Below, one piece after another: positions 32,820 through 41,796 of a stretch of 64,000 nt of DNA. Under the pieces are notes generated by a model. The model was not told the DNA's origin, did not search any database, and worked only from the letters and a program-made list of their open reading frames with translations. Each line of letters begins with the position of its first letter. The first letter of the stretch is position 1. Both the position numbers and the translations under genes were made by a program. Source of the stretch: Nocardia sp. NBC_00565 (GTDB lineage: Bacteria; Actinomycetota; Actinomycetes; Mycobacteriales; Mycobacteriaceae); NCBI RefSeq assembly GCF_036345915.1, contig NZ_CP107785.1, forward strand, positions 2,976,001-3,040,000. The letters run 5' to 3'.

Positions 32820-32841
32820 AACCGGATAGTATTGTCCGGTT
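32820..32841. promoter_or_regulatory. Inverted repeat upstream of SDR gene
   Basis: Perfect 7-bp arms AACCGGA and TCCGGTT around the 8-bp spacer TAGTATTG, 90 bp before the SDR ATG and 8 bp after the crotonase stop. TATTGT in the middle could be a -10 element. It differs from the GAGAAT palindrome, so it is possibly the site of another repressor; a weak terminator is the alternative. Confidence 0.45.
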
Positions 32842-32930
32842 AGGGCAATCCGCCGATCCAGTCGATCGAATACGCATCGAACAGTGGTTTCTCCGGAAAC
32901 GGGATCGCCGACCAAGTGTGAGGAGCATCC

Positions 32931-33686
32931 ATGAGCACCACTATCGACCACCGAGTGAGCCTGATAACCGGCGCCGGTTCGGGCATCGGCCGGGCCATGG
33001 CCATCGCCTTCGCCGCCGCCGGCGCGCAGGTCGTCGCCGCCGATCTCGACCAGACCAGCGCCGAGAAGACCGCCGCCGAAATCGGCGATGCGGCCATCGC
33101 GGTCGCCGTCGATATCGCCGACCAGACATCCGTGGCGAACCTGGTACAGCGCACCATCGATACCTTCGGCCGGATCGATGTGCTGTGCAACAACGCGGGC
33201 ATCATCGACACCATGGCCCTGCCCGCCGATATGTCGATCGAAGAATGGGACCGGGTGCTGCGCGTCAATCTGACCGGGACTTTTCTGGTCACCAAGGCGG
33301 TGCTGCCCCATATGCTGGCCCAGCGCAGCGGCTCCATCGTCAACACCGCGTCCGAAGCGGGTATCCGCGGCGGCGCGTCCGGCGTCGCCTACACCGCCTC
33401 CAAACACGGCGTCGTCGGCATCACCAAGAACGTGGCCTGGTCATACGCCAACGACGGCATCCGCTGCAATGCCATCCTGCCCGGCCCCACCCTGACCGGT
33501 CTCGCCGGCGCGGCGGCCAATTTCGATCCCACCGGCTCGGCCCGGCTGCGGCCCATCATCTCGCTCACCGAGCGCATCGCCCAGCCAGAGCAAATGGCCG
33601 ACGTCGCCGTCTTCCTCGGCTCCGACGCCGCCGCCAATATCAACGGCGCGATCATCCCGGTCGACGGCGGCTGGTCGGCGGGCTGA
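32931..33686 (+). CDS. SDR family oxidoreductase
   Basis: A 251-residue classical SDR. Features are TGAGSGIGRAMA, VAADLDQTSAEK (Asp after strand 2, pointing to NAD), NNAGII, the Ser strand NTASEAGIRGG, the catalytic YTASK, and a normal C-terminus IIPVDGGWSAG. It probably acts as a 3-hydroxyacyl-CoA or alcohol dehydrogenase in the cluster. It is a single gene, convergent with the acyl-CoA ligase gene 28 bp away. Confidence 0.87.
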   Translation: MSTTIDHRVSLITGAGSGIGRAMAIAFAAAGAQVVAADLDQTSAEKTAAEIGDAAIAVAVDIADQTSVANLVQRTIDTFGRIDVLCNNAGIIDTMALPADMSIEEWDRVLRVNLTGTFLVTKAVLPHMLAQRSGSIVNTASEAGIRGGASGVAYTASKHGVVGITKNVAWSYANDGIRCNAILPGPTLTGLAGAAANFDPTGSARLRPIISLTERIAQPEQMADVAVFLGSDAAANINGAIIPVDGGWSAG

Positions 33687-33700
33687 TCGACCGCGGTCGA
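33687..33700. terminator. Short palindromic hairpin between convergent genes
   Basis: TCGAC-CGCG-GTCGA immediately after the SDR stop, in the 28-bp gap before the convergent ligase gene. A 5-bp stem only; weak terminator candidate. Confidence 0.25.
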
Positions 33701-33714
33701 GATCGCCGGGGGTG

Positions 33715-35271
33715 CTAGATGACGCGGGATTCTCGCCCGCGCCAGTATTGCTCGCGTAGCAGCCGTTTGTAGAGCTTGCCATTGGGGTCGCGTGGCAGTT
33801 CGTCGACGAACTCGACGGTGCGCGGGCATTTGTAGGATGCCAGTTCCGCGCGACAGTGCGCGATGAGTTCGACCCCCAGGCTGATCTGGTCGACGGCCGG
33901 GTCCACGGGGCATACGACCGCCTTGACCGCTTCGCCCATCTCGTCGTCGGGCACACCGATCACGGCCACGTCGGCGACGGCGGGATGACTCGCCAGCACG
34001 TTCTCGGCCTCCTGCGGATAGATGTTCACCCCGCCGGAGATGATCATGTGGGCTTGGCGATCGGTGAGGAAGAGATAGCCGTCCTCGTCCAGATATCCCA
34101 TATCGCCCAGCGTCCGCCAGCCCTTGTCGTTGGCGACCGACGCGGTTTTGCCGGGATCGTTGTGATATTCGAACGCCCGCCCGCCCGCGAAGTAGACCAC
34201 ACCGATCTGGCCGGGCGGCAACGGATTACCCGCCTCGCCGACGATATGGCATTGCTCCATCGGCCGACCGACCGAACCCGGATGGGCCAGCCACTCCTGC
34301 GGCGTGATGTAGGTGGTGCCGATGTCTTCGGTTCCCGAGTAGTACTCGTGGATGATCGGCCCCCACCAGTCGATCATCTGCCGTTTCACCGGAATCGGGC
34401 ACGGCGCGGCCGAATGCACGACATTGCGCAGGCTCGACAGGTCGTAGCGGTCCCGCTCCCACTTCGGCAGCCGCAGCAACCGCACGAACATCGTCGGCAC
34501 CATCTGCGTATGAGTGACCCGGTGACGCTCGATGAGTTCCAGACACTGGCGCGGGTCGAACTTCTCCTGCACCACCACGGTCGCGCCGATCCGCTGCCAC
34601 GACATCGAGAACACCAGTGGCGCGGCGTGATACAGCGGCGCGGGCGACAAGAAGACGGCACCCGGCGCGGCGTCGGTCACGAGCAGCCCCTTGGCGATCT
34701 GCACCGGTGCCGCCGACGGATCGCCGAGGGCGGTGCCCGGCAAAGGTTTGCGCACCCCCTTCGGACGACCGGTGGTGCCCGACGAATACAGCATCTCCCG
34801 GCCCTCGCATTCATCCGCGAGCGGCAGCGGCGGCGACCCGGCCAGCAACTGCGCATAGGGCTCGAACCCGGCGAGTTCACCGGCCGCCGATACCCGCAGC
34901 GGCAGTCGAGTCAGATCGAGCCCCGCGACCACCTCGGCCGATTCCGCGCTCGCCACCAATGCCACCGCACCGCAGTCATCGAGGATGTATTGCACCTCGC
35001 TCGGGCGCAGGTGCCGGTTGATCGCGGTGTAGTACAGACCCGAACGTTGTGCCGCCCAAGCGATTTCGAGATAGGCGCGGTTGTTCTCCATGAGGATGGC
35101 GAGGTGATCGCCGACGCCGAGGCCGCGCTCACGCAGCGCCCGAGCGAACCGCAGTGACCGCTCTTCCAACTGCGCGTAGGTCACCACCTCACTGGTGGTC
35201 CCCAGCACGATCGCGGGCCGGTCGGGGGCCTGCATGGCATGCCGGCCCGGGGTCATTTCGGCCGCCGTCAC
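33715..35271 (-). CDS. AMP-forming acyl-CoA synthetase (FadD-like)
   Basis: A 518-residue ligase that activates a carboxylic acid to its CoA thioester with ATP. Core motifs are the P-loop [48 protein letters not shown] and the C-terminal [15 protein letters not shown] with the catalytic Lys in [13 protein letters not shown]. It is the only acid-activating ligase in the window, so it likely performs the entry step of the pathway. GTG 35271 is preferred ([12 protein letters not shown]); ATG 35256 or 35334 are alternatives. It is divergent from the F420 oxidoreductase across three operator copies. Confidence 0.88.
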   Translation of the reverse strand: MTAAEMTPGRHAMQAPDRPAIVLGTTSEVVTYAQLEERSLRFARALRERGLGVGDHLAILMENNRAYLEIAWAAQRSGLYYTAINRHLRPSEVQYILDDCGAVALVASAESAEVVAGLDLTRLPLRVSAAGELAGFEPYAQLLAGSPPLPLADECEGREMLYSSGTTGRPKGVRKPLPGTALGDPSAAPVQIAKGLLVTDAAPGAVFLSPAPLYHAAPLVFSMSWQRIGATVVVQEKFDPRQCLELIERHRVTHTQMVPTMFVRLLRLPKWERDRYDLSSLRNVVHSAAPCPIPVKRQMIDWWGPIIHEYYSGTEDIGTTYITPQEWLAHPGSVGRPMEQCHIVGEAGNPLPPGQIGVVYFAGGRAFEYHNDPGKTASVANDKGWRTLGDMGYLDEDGYLFLTDRQAHMIISGGVNIYPQEAENVLASHPAVADVAVIGVPDDEMGEAVKAVVCPVDPAVDQISLGVELIAHCRAELASYKCPRTVEFVDELPRDPNGKLYKRLLREQYWRGRESRVI

Positions 35272-35330
35272 CGCCGGGCACCGTTCGCCGCAAGCCGCGC
35301 CGTCCGTCCAAGAACATTGCTCTCGATCAC

Positions 35331-35345
35331 GCAAGTTATATTCTC
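35331..35345. promoter_or_regulatory. Weak GAGAAT-type half-site before the ligase gene
   Basis: GCAAGTTATATTCTC; only the right half ATTCTC matches the palindrome well. It is 60 bp upstream of the ligase GTG 35271. Listed because it shares the region with two better copies. Confidence 0.35.
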
Positions 35346-35442
35346 ACCTCAAGATCGGTTCAGCTGCGGATTGCTCTGGAAATCCGCGCCCGATCCCCAT
35401 CGGGCGCGCCCGCTCTTGCCGATAAGCTCGGCAACCTGTACG

Positions 35443-35479
35443 AAGACTAATATTCTCATCAACAGAGACTCTAATTCTC
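35443..35479. promoter_or_regulatory. Two tandem GAGAAT-type operators before the F420 oxidoreductase
   Basis: Two copies 22 bp apart, two helical turns, so on the same DNA face: AAGACTAATATTCTC (35443-35457) and GAGACTCTAATTCTC (35465-35479). The second overlaps the region just before the AGAGG ribosome site of the gene at 35492, so binding should block its transcription. Confidence 0.7.
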
Positions 35480-35491
35480 ACAGAGGTGACC

Positions 35492-36394
35492 ATGCGCTTC
35501 ATCTTCCACTACCCGGAGACGAGCGGACTCGACGGCGATGTGCTCGACGCCGGGCCGCTGCGCGAGATCGCGGTCGCGGCGGAACGGTCCGGCTTCGACG
35601 GATTCTCGCTCAGCGAGCATCCGGTGCCCGGGGCCCGGTGGCTGGCCAACGGCGGCCATCAGACACTGGATCCGTTCGTCGCGCTCGGCTACATCGCCGC
35701 GGCCACCGAACAGCTGCGCCTGCTCACCCATCTGGCCGTAGCGCCGTATCGGAATCCCTTCCTGCTGGCCAAGGCCGCGGCGACGCTCGACAAACTCTCC
35801 GGTGGGCGAGTCACGCTCGGTCTGGGCACCGGATATCAGAAGAGCGAATTCCACGCTCTCGGTATCGATTTCGACGAACGCAACGTGCTGTTCGACGAAA
35901 CCCTCGACACCCTCCCCCTGCACTGGAGCGGGGAACCGTTCAGCTATGCGGGCAAGCATGTCAACGCGCGCGACGTGATCGCCCGGCCGCGGCCGGTCCA
36001 GCAGCCGATCCCGGTCTGGGTCGGCGGCAATTCCAAGCTCACCCGCCGCCGCGTCGCCGAACGGGCCCAGGGCTGGATGCCGATGACCGGCGGCGCACAG
36101 CTCAGCGCCACCGCCCGCACCCCGGCCCTCGGCACCGTCGCGGACCTGGCCGCCGCCATTGCGGAGTTGCGCGCGGCGGCGAGCGCGGCCGGGCGGTCCG
36201 ATCCGATCGACGTGCTGTACTCCTACCAGGGCGACGGGATCGAGGCACCGGCAGTCGACGCCGACCGGCACCGGGAGGCGTTCGCCGAACTCGAGAAGGC
36301 CGGTGTCACCTGGATCGTGGTGTCGAGCCGGACGAATTCGAACGCGGCGACGCTGGCATTTCTCGATGCCTTCGGCACGACCTATTTGTCGTGA
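35492..36394 (+). CDS. LLM class F420-dependent oxidoreductase
   Basis: A 300-residue luciferase-like TIM-barrel enzyme, expected to use reduced F420 (possibly FMN). Features are FHYPETSGLDGD at strand 1, AERSGFDGFSLSEHPVPG, the barrel segment TLDKLSGGRVTLGLGTGYQKSEFHALG (split here as TLDKLSGGRVTLGLGTG and YQKSEFHALG), PRPVQQPIPVWVGGNS and RVAERAQGWMPM. It resembles the TIGR03619 group. The ATG at 35492 with AGAGG is chosen. It is followed by an SDR after 20 bases and is preceded by two operator copies. It may reduce a double bond or carbonyl, or act as a monooxygenase. Confidence 0.87.
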   Translation: MRFIFHYPETSGLDGDVLDAGPLREIAVAAERSGFDGFSLSEHPVPGARWLANGGHQTLDPFVALGYIAAATEQLRLLTHLAVAPYRNPFLLAKAAATLDKLSGGRVTLGLGTGYQKSEFHALGIDFDERNVLFDETLDTLPLHWSGEPFSYAGKHVNARDVIARPRPVQQPIPVWVGGNSKLTRRRVAERAQGWMPMTGGAQLSATARTPALGTVADLAAAIAELRAAASAAGRSDPIDVLYSYQGDGIEAPAVDADRHREAFAELEKAGVTWIVVSSRTNSNAATLAFLDAFGTTYLS

Positions 36395-36414
36395 CCGACC
36401 GGAGGACAGCAGCG

Positions 36415-37263
36415 ATGGGATGGTTCGAAGAACGCGGTGGGCTGGCCGGCACCGTCGCGGTGATCACCGGTGGTGCGGGCGGTCTCGGGGAAGCGATCGC
36501 CCTCGATCTGGCCGCCAACGGCGTACGCCTCGCCGTACTCGACATCGACGGCGAGGCAGTGGAAAACCTCCGGCGCACCCTCGATGAACAGGACTGCGAC
36601 GCGATCGTGCGGCATGGCGACGTGCGGGAGCCCGACGCGCTCGCGGCCCTGTTCACCGCCGTCGACGAGCGGTGGGGCAGACTCGACACGCTCGTCAACG
36701 TGGTCGGCGGCACCTTTCGGGCGCCCTTCGTCGACACCACACCCAAAGGCTGGGACAGCCTGTTGCGGGCGAACCTGAGCCACGTACTACACGCCTGTTC
36801 CTTGGCGGTTCCCCGCATGCGCAGCGGTCGACGTGGCGGCAGCATCATCAATATGACCACCATCGAGGCGCACCGCGCGGCGCCCGGGTTCGCCGTCTAC
36901 GCGGCGGCCAAGGCGGCCGTCGAACAGTTCGCGCGCACCCTCGCCGTCGAACTCGCCCCGGACGGCATCCGGGTCAACAACATCGCGCCGGACTACGCGC
37001 CGACCCCGAATCTCAGCCGGCTCTCGAACGGCGATGACGCACTGTCGAATCCGGTCGGCGTCCGCGTCGCCATCCCGATGGGACGGGTCGGGCAGGTCAC
37101 CGATGTATCCAGTTGCGCGGTATTCCTGGCGTCGGGGCTGTCGACCTACATCACCGGAACCACCCTGCACCCCGATGGCGGCACGTTCGCGTCCGCGGGC
37201 TGGTTCAACTGGCCGGATTCGGGTTGGGCCAATCACGCGCCCCTGCGATTCCTGGAACGCTGA
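36415..37263 (+). CDS. SDR family oxidoreductase with C-terminal extension
   Basis: A 282-residue SDR. Features are ITGGAGGLGEAIA, LAVLDIDGEAVEN (NAD type), VNVVGG in place of NNAG, INMTTIEAHRAAPGF and the catalytic YAAAK. After the usual end (GGTFAS) it carries some 25 extra residues rich in Trp (GWFNWPDSGWANHAPLRF), which could cap the active site. ATG 36415 has GGAGG upstream; a GTG eight codons earlier overlaps the previous stop. It is probably co-transcribed with the F420 oxidoreductase and acts on the same intermediate. Confidence 0.86.
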   Translation: MGWFEERGGLAGTVAVITGGAGGLGEAIALDLAANGVRLAVLDIDGEAVENLRRTLDEQDCDAIVRHGDVREPDALAALFTAVDERWGRLDTLVNVVGGTFRAPFVDTTPKGWDSLLRANLSHVLHACSLAVPRMRSGRRGGSIINMTTIEAHRAAPGFAVYAAAKAAVEQFARTLAVELAPDGIRVNNIAPDYAPTPNLSRLSNGDDALSNPVGVRVAIPMGRVGQVTDVSSCAVFLASGLSTYITGTTLHPDGGTFASAGWFNWPDSGWANHAPLRFLER

Positions 37264-37403
37264 CCCCCTGACGCACTACGGCTTCACATTGGGCGCCGAA
37301 TTCGGCACCTGGGGTGAGCCGATGGCACCACGCGCGCCGCAGCCGGGCGAATACGACGTCGCCGTGCGGCGGATCGAGGCCGGTCCGCCGCGCCGCCGGT
37401 CGG

Positions 37404-37880
37404 TCAGCTCGCCGGGATCAGATCCGATGCGCCCGGCCACAGCAGCAGCTCACTGCTGCGGAATGTTTCGATATCGCCGATCGGGTCGACCGGGGCGTCG
37501 AGTGCGGCGAGCGCCTGTGCTTTGAAAGCCCGTGCGGCAACACTCAATTGGTGCTGCACCGAACCGACCCGATGATCCAGCCCGCTCGGACACAGCTCAC
37601 CCCAGAGCGTCACTTCGGCCGCATGCTGATCGAGTGTGTCCTGCACGCCGCGGCGGACCCGGACATCGGATTCGTACAGATCGCCGGCGACGGCCAGTGC
37701 CCGGGGCAGCGGGCCGTGCTCACCCATCAACCGCAACGCGGATTCCAGATCGACCGCCTCGACCCCGAGAATCCGCAGCGGCCGCAGATCCTCGCATTCG
37801 GCGACCAGCACCGTGACGTGCCAGCCGGCCATCACTCGGTCGAATATCCACCCGCCGGCACTGGCCACCACCTCGGCCAT
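37404..37880 (-). CDS. Conserved hypothetical protein downstream of TetR
   Basis: A 158-residue protein that I do not recognise by function. It begins MAEVVASAGGWIFDRVMAGW and continues HVTVLVAECEDLRPLRILG, a pattern seen in actinobacterial hypothetical proteins, with no membrane helices. The C-terminal half (QHQLSVAARAFKAQALAAL) looks helical. It lies 29 bases after the TetR stop on the same strand, so the two are probably co-transcribed. Confidence 0.65.
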   Translation of the reverse strand: MAEVVASAGGWIFDRVMAGWHVTVLVAECEDLRPLRILGVEAVDLESALRLMGEHGPLPRALAVAGDLYESDVRVRRGVQDTLDQHAAEVTLWGELCPSGLDHRVGSVQHQLSVAARAFKAQALAALDAPVDPIGDIETFRSSELLLWPGASDLIPAS

Positions 37881-37909
37881 GCTCGGCGCGACGACGGCAA
37901 GTCGGTGCC

Positions 37910-38530
37910 TCAGCGGATGGCGACGGGCGCGAGCTCGCGAGCTAGCGACCGGGTGTATCCCTTGAACACCTCGGTCAAGGGAATTGAGGGATCGAGCAGC
38001 CATGAGGTTTCCATTCCGTTGAGAAATGCGACAATCTCGACGGCCTTGACCGCCGGGTCCAAATCGACGCGGTACCGTCCGGCGCGCTGACCGCGCCGGA
38101 TGCCCGCGGCCACGGCGTCGACCGCGGCTCGGTACCTATCGAGCAACCGATTGCGCAGCGGCGCATCCGGTTCCAGATTCTCGATCACAAGGACGGCGAA
38201 CATGCCGACCAGATCGGGTGAGCGGTCGAATCGTTCGACGATCCGCTCGAGCTCCACGATCAGGTCGCCGGTGCGGTCCGCGTGCAATTGGTCGTCGGTG
38301 TCGCGAGCTTCGAGTATGGCGTGCAGCAACTGCTCCTTGGACTCGAAATGATGCAACAGTCCCGCCGAGGTGACCCCAGCCGCCCGCGCGATCTGCGCGA
38401 GCGAGGTGTTGCGCCATCCATTACGTGTCAACAACTGCTGGGCGACAGCCAGGATCCGCAGTTTGCGATCCTCACCTTTGGCGAGCAGAGCGTCGTAGCG
38501 CCGCGTGGTCGCGGGCCGCTGACCAGACAT
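37910..38530 (-). CDS. TetR family transcriptional regulator
   Basis: A 206-residue TetR. HTH at about residues 25-70: ILAVAQQLLTRNGWRNTSLA, QIARAAGVTSAGLLHHFESK, EQLLHAILEARD. The C-terminal ligand domain is variable (PLRNRLLDRYRAAVDAVAAGI, NGMETSWLLDPSIPL). The ATG at 38530 is used; an in-frame TTG upstream would place the start inside the operator. A perfect 11-bp inverted repeat lies 18 bp upstream (38548-38575), so it is most likely autoregulated. It sits behind the 8-gene minus-strand operon but has its own promoter. Confidence 0.88.
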   Translation of the reverse strand: MSGQRPATTRRYDALLAKGEDRKLRILAVAQQLLTRNGWRNTSLAQIARAAGVTSAGLLHHFESKEQLLHAILEARDTDDQLHADRTGDLIVELERIVERFDRSPDLVGMFAVLVIENLEPDAPLRNRLLDRYRAAVDAVAAGIRRGQRAGRYRVDLDPAVKAVEIVAFLNGMETSWLLDPSIPLTEVFKGYTRSLARELAPVAIR

Positions 38531-38547
38531 CGAACTCCCTCGTTCGA

Positions 38548-38575
38548 CCAACCTACTGATGACACAGTAGGTTGG
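38548..38575. promoter_or_regulatory. Operator of the TetR at 37910-38530
   Basis: Perfect inverted repeat, arms CCAACCTACTG and CAGTAGGTTGG separated by ATGACA (28 bp in all). It sits 18 bp before the TetR ATG, an arrangement typical of autoregulated TetR genes. No second copy was noticed in the window. Confidence 0.75.
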
Positions 38576-38623
38576 TTTGGCCGATGTGACAAGGGTCTCA
38601 TTCGATATTCATCGGGACTCAGA

Positions 38624-39772
38624 TCACAGACCGAGGGATTTGGCGATGATCACCTTCATGACCTCGCTGGTCCCGGCGTAGATGCGGGCGACCCGGGCAT
38701 CGGTGTACAGCCGGGCGATCGGATACTCGGTCATATAGCCATAGCCGCCGAACAGCTGCAGACAGCGGTCGACCACCCGGCCCTGCACCTCGGTCGCGAA
38801 CAATTTGACCCGCGCGGCATCGGCGCCGGACAGCACGCCGTCCACCAGATCCAGCACGGCGCGGTCGACCATGGTCTGCGCGGCCTCGATCTCCGCGGAC
38901 ATCGCGGCCAGCTCGAATTTCGTATTCTGGAAGGACGCAACCGGCGTTCCGAATGCCTTGCGCTGCTTGACGTATTCGATCGTCGCGGTAACCGCGGCGC
39001 GGGCCTGCGCGACCGAGCCGACCGCGACCGTCATCCGCTCCTGCGGCAGATTGTTGCCCAGATAGCCGAATGCCGCCCCGTCCTCGCCGAGCCGATTCGC
39101 CGCCGGGACTCGCACATTGTCGAACGACAGCTCGACGGTGTCCTGCACCTTGCAGCCCATTTTGTCCAGCACCCGGCCACGTTCGAATCCGGGCATACCG
39201 TCCTCGACGACGAGCAGGGTCAGACCCGCGCGCCGGTTCTCCGGATCGGTCGCGGTGCGCGCCACCACGATCACCAGATCGGCCAGCAATCCACCCGTGA
39301 TGAAGGTCTTCGCGCCGTTGAGCAGGTAATCGTCGCCGTCGCGCACCGCGGTGGTGCGCATGCCCGCCAGATCCGAGCCGGTGCCCGGTTCGGTCATCGC
39401 GATCGCGGTCAGCAGCTCGCCGTTCGCGAGCCCGGGAAACCAGCGCTGTCGCTGATCGGCATCGGCGTACTCCAGGAAGTACGGGAGGATCACGTCGAGC
39501 TGGGTCCGCACCGTACTCAGGGTGACCAGCGCGCGCGCCGCTTCCTCCTGCAACACCGCGTTGTAGCGGTAGTCCCGCAGGCCCGCGCCCCCGTACTCCT
39601 CCGGGATGGCCACGCCGAGCACCCCGAGCGAGCCGAGACGGGCGAAGATCTCGCGCGGCATCTGCCCGGCCTGCTCCCACTGCGCATAGTGCGGCGCCAC
39701 TTCTTTCTCGATGAATTCGCGCGCCAACTGCCGGAAGGCCTCATGGTCGGTGGAATAGATTTCTCGGCGCAC
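38624..39772 (-). CDS. Acyl-CoA dehydrogenase (long-chain/isovaleryl-type active site)
   Basis: A 382-residue FAD enzyme that introduces an alpha-beta double bond in an acyl-CoA. Features are TEPGTGSDLAG (FAD/substrate loop), NGAKTFITGG, YVKQRKAFGTPVASFQ and QLFGGYGYMTEYP. At the usual catalytic Glu position it reads IYAGTSEVMK (Ala), but GNNLPQERMT carries the Glu used by LCAD/IVD-type enzymes, so it is probably active. It is the last gene of the minus-strand operon from 45395, ten bases after the thiolase gene. Confidence 0.88.
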   Translation of the reverse strand: MRREIYSTDHEAFRQLAREFIEKEVAPHYAQWEQAGQMPREIFARLGSLGVLGVAIPEEYGGAGLRDYRYNAVLQEEAARALVTLSTVRTQLDVILPYFLEYADADQRQRWFPGLANGELLTAIAMTEPGTGSDLAGMRTTAVRDGDDYLLNGAKTFITGGLLADLVIVVARTATDPENRRAGLTLLVVEDGMPGFERGRVLDKMGCKVQDTVELSFDNVRVPAANRLGEDGAAFGYLGNNLPQERMTVAVGSVAQARAAVTATIEYVKQRKAFGTPVASFQNTKFELAAMSAEIEAAQTMVDRAVLDLVDGVLSGADAARVKLFATEVQGRVVDRCLQLFGGYGYMTEYPIARLYTDARVARIYAGTSEVMKVIIAKSLGL

Positions 39773-39782
39773 CGGAACCTCC

Positions 39783-40928
39783 TCAGGCCGCGAGTTCGAC
39801 GATGGTGGCGTTCGCGGTGCCGCCGCCCTCGCACATGGTTTGCAGGCCGTAGCGAATCCCGTTGTCGCGCATGTGATGAATCATTCGGGTCAGCAGGCCC
39901 GCACCCGATCCGCCGAGCGGATGGCCGAGCGCGATGGCGCCACCGAGCGGATTGAGCCGGCCCGGGTCGGCGCCGGTCTCGGCGAGCCAGGCCAGTGGTA
40001 CGGAGGCGAACGCCTCGTTCACCTCGAAGACGCCGATATCGGCCAGGGCCAGGCCCGCCTTGCCCAGCACCTTCTCGGTCGCCGGAATCGGGCCGGTCAG
40101 CATGAGCACCGGATCCGAGCCGGCCACCGCACCGGCGCGATAGCGCACCAGCGGCGTCAGCCCCAGCGCACGCGCTTGTTCGGGCGTCGTCACCAGCAGT
40201 GCGGCGGCACCGTCGGAGATCTGCGAGGAGTTGCCCGCGTGAATCACACCGTCGTCCTGGAAGGCCGGTTTCAGCGCGGCGAGTTTCTCCGGTGTCGTAC
40301 CGCGTCGTATCCCTTCATCGGCCGCGACGGTCCCGGCGTCGGTGGTCACCGGGACCAGTTGCGCGTCGAAGGCTCCCCCGTCCTGCGCGGCCGCGGCGAG
40401 CTCATGTGACTGCGTGGCGAATTCGTCGAGCCTGCGCCGGGACAAACCCCATTTCCGCGCGATCAGTTCCGCCGATATCCCCTGGTTGAAGGAGAAATCC
40501 TGATAGCGCGCAAGGACTTTGGGCCCGTACGGCATACCGTCGGCCTTCGCCGCACCCAGCGGCACCCGGCTCATGACCTCCACCCCGCCCGCCACGACGA
40601 TCTCCTGCTGGCCCGACATCACCGCCTGTACGGCGAAATCCAATGCCTGCTGGCTCGACCCGCAGGCCCGGTTGACCGTGGTGCCGGGAATGCTCTCCGG
40701 CCAGCCCGCGGCCAGTACCGAATAGCGGCCGATATTGCTCGATTGGTCACCGACCTGGGATACGCAACCCCAGATGACGTCGTCGATCACCGCCGGATCG
40801 ATCCCGGTGCGCTCGACCAGCGCGGTGAGCACGGCCGCGGACAGGTCGGCCGCATGCATCGCGGACAGTCCCCCGTTGCGCTTGCCCACCGGCGTGCGAA
40901 CCGCCTCGACGATTACTACTTCACGCAT
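39783..40928 (-). CDS. Acetyl-CoA C-acyltransferase (thiolase)
   Basis: A 381-residue classical thiolase that cleaves 3-ketoacyl-CoA with CoA. The nucleophile is Cys89 in VNRACGSSQQAL, followed by NEAFASVPL, GHPLGGSGAG (His) and the second Cys in MCEGGGTANATIVEL, all intact. ATG 40928 has GGGAGAGAG upstream. It lies 19 bases after the crotonase gene on the same strand, within a likely beta-oxidation operon, so it probably performs the final thiolytic step. Confidence 0.92.
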   Translation of the reverse strand: MREVVIVEAVRTPVGKRNGGLSAMHAADLSAAVLTALVERTGIDPAVIDDVIWGCVSQVGDQSSNIGRYSVLAAGWPESIPGTTVNRACGSSQQALDFAVQAVMSGQQEIVVAGGVEVMSRVPLGAAKADGMPYGPKVLARYQDFSFNQGISAELIARKWGLSRRRLDEFATQSHELAAAAQDGGAFDAQLVPVTTDAGTVAADEGIRRGTTPEKLAALKPAFQDDGVIHAGNSSQISDGAAALLVTTPEQARALGLTPLVRYRAGAVAGSDPVLMLTGPIPATEKVLGKAGLALADIGVFEVNEAFASVPLAWLAETGADPGRLNPLGGAIALGHPLGGSGAGLLTRMIHHMRDNGIRYGLQTMCEGGGTANATIVELAA

Positions 40929-40947
40929 GCACTCTCTCCCATTCGGA

Positions 40948-41769
40948 CTAACCACGTTCGGAATTCGCGGTGGATTTGCCGGCCGCGGTTGCCGACCACA
41001 GACCGGTGAAATCGGGATCGCGCTTCTCGACGAACGCCGCGAAGGCCTCGGGCGCGTCGGCCGTCGCGAAGTTGACCGCCTGTGCCCGGGCCTCATTGGC
41101 CAGCGCGTCCCGCAGGGTCCGGTCGGCGCCCTCGTTCAATAGCGCTTTGGTCTGCGCCAGTGCGATGGACGCGCCGGCGACGAGCCGCTCGCCGAGCGAG
41201 GCGACGAACGCGTCGATATCCGGCTCGGGCACCACCCACGTCACCAGATTCAGTGCGCGCGCCTGCTCGGCGTCGATGGTTTCGGCCAATAGCGCCAACC
41301 GTTTCGCCTGCTGCAGCCCAACCAGTTTCGGCAGCAACCACGAGCCGCCGAGATCCAGTGACAACCCGCGCCGGGTGAATATCTGCGAGAACCGCGACTG
41401 CGGCGTGGCCACCACCAGATCGCAGCCGAGCGCGAGATTCCAGCCCGCGCCGACGGCCACCCCGCTCACCTTCGCGATGGTGGGGATCGGCAATTCGTGT
41501 AGCAGCAGGGCCACATCGGTCAGCATGCGCATCTTGTAGGTGGGATGGCCGCCGTCGGGCGCGGAGATATCGGCGCCGGAGCAGAACGCGCCGCCGGCGC
41601 CCGTGATGACGAGCGCGCGGACGCCGCGATCGTTGCCCGCCGCGTCCAGCGCGTCGCGCAGCGCCGTCCACAGTGTCGAGTTGATCGCGTTCTTGCGCCG
41701 CGGCCGGTTCAGCGTGAGGGTACGCACGCCGTTGTCGTCAGTACACAACAGCACCGAATCATCGGTCAC
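40948..41769 (-). CDS. Enoyl-CoA hydratase/isomerase family protein
   Basis: A 273-residue crotonase. Features are LTLNRPRRKNAINSTLW, the oxyanion loop AFCSGADISAPDG, TIAKVSGVAVGAGWNLALGCD and FSQIFTRRGLSLDLGGSWLLP. The FTRRGLSLDxGGSW form is typical of actinobacterial hydratases whose catalytic acids differ from rat crotonase. It lies between the CoA-transferase and thiolase genes with short gaps, consistent with hydration before dehydrogenation and thiolysis. Confidence 0.88.
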   Translation of the reverse strand: MTDDSVLLCTDDNGVRTLTLNRPRRKNAINSTLWTALRDALDAAGNDRGVRALVITGAGGAFCSGADISAPDGGHPTYKMRMLTDVALLLHELPIPTIAKVSGVAVGAGWNLALGCDLVVATPQSRFSQIFTRRGLSLDLGGSWLLPKLVGLQQAKRLALLAETIDAEQARALNLVTWVVPEPDIDAFVASLGERLVAGASIALAQTKALLNEGADRTLRDALANEARAQAVNFATADAPEAFAAFVEKRDPDFTGLWSATAAGKSTANSERG

Positions 41770-41796
41770 GACAACCTCTTTCGTTCGTAGTCGAAA

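Noticed and set aside
35239..37263. A 674-codon plus-strand frame spanning the F420 oxidoreductase region into the SDR gene
   Set aside because: The first half is antisense-like Arg/Pro-rich sequence in the wrong frame of the oxidoreductase; only the last 282 codons (from 36415) are a real SDR with its own ribosome site.
37264..37403. Peptide-like stretch THYGFTLGAEFGTWGEP after the SDR stop, reminiscent of the start of an LLM oxidoreductase
   Set aside because: Only about 20 residues look protein-like, there is no start or ribosome site, and the frame decays at once; too little to call a gene remnant. The nearby 12-bp palindrome GCCGAATTCGGC has no spacer and is not a convincing terminator.
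39755..39775. ATTTCTC sequence over the start of the ACAD at 39772
   Set aside because: The symmetry is off by one base and it lies inside a tightly packed operon, so an operator is unlikely.
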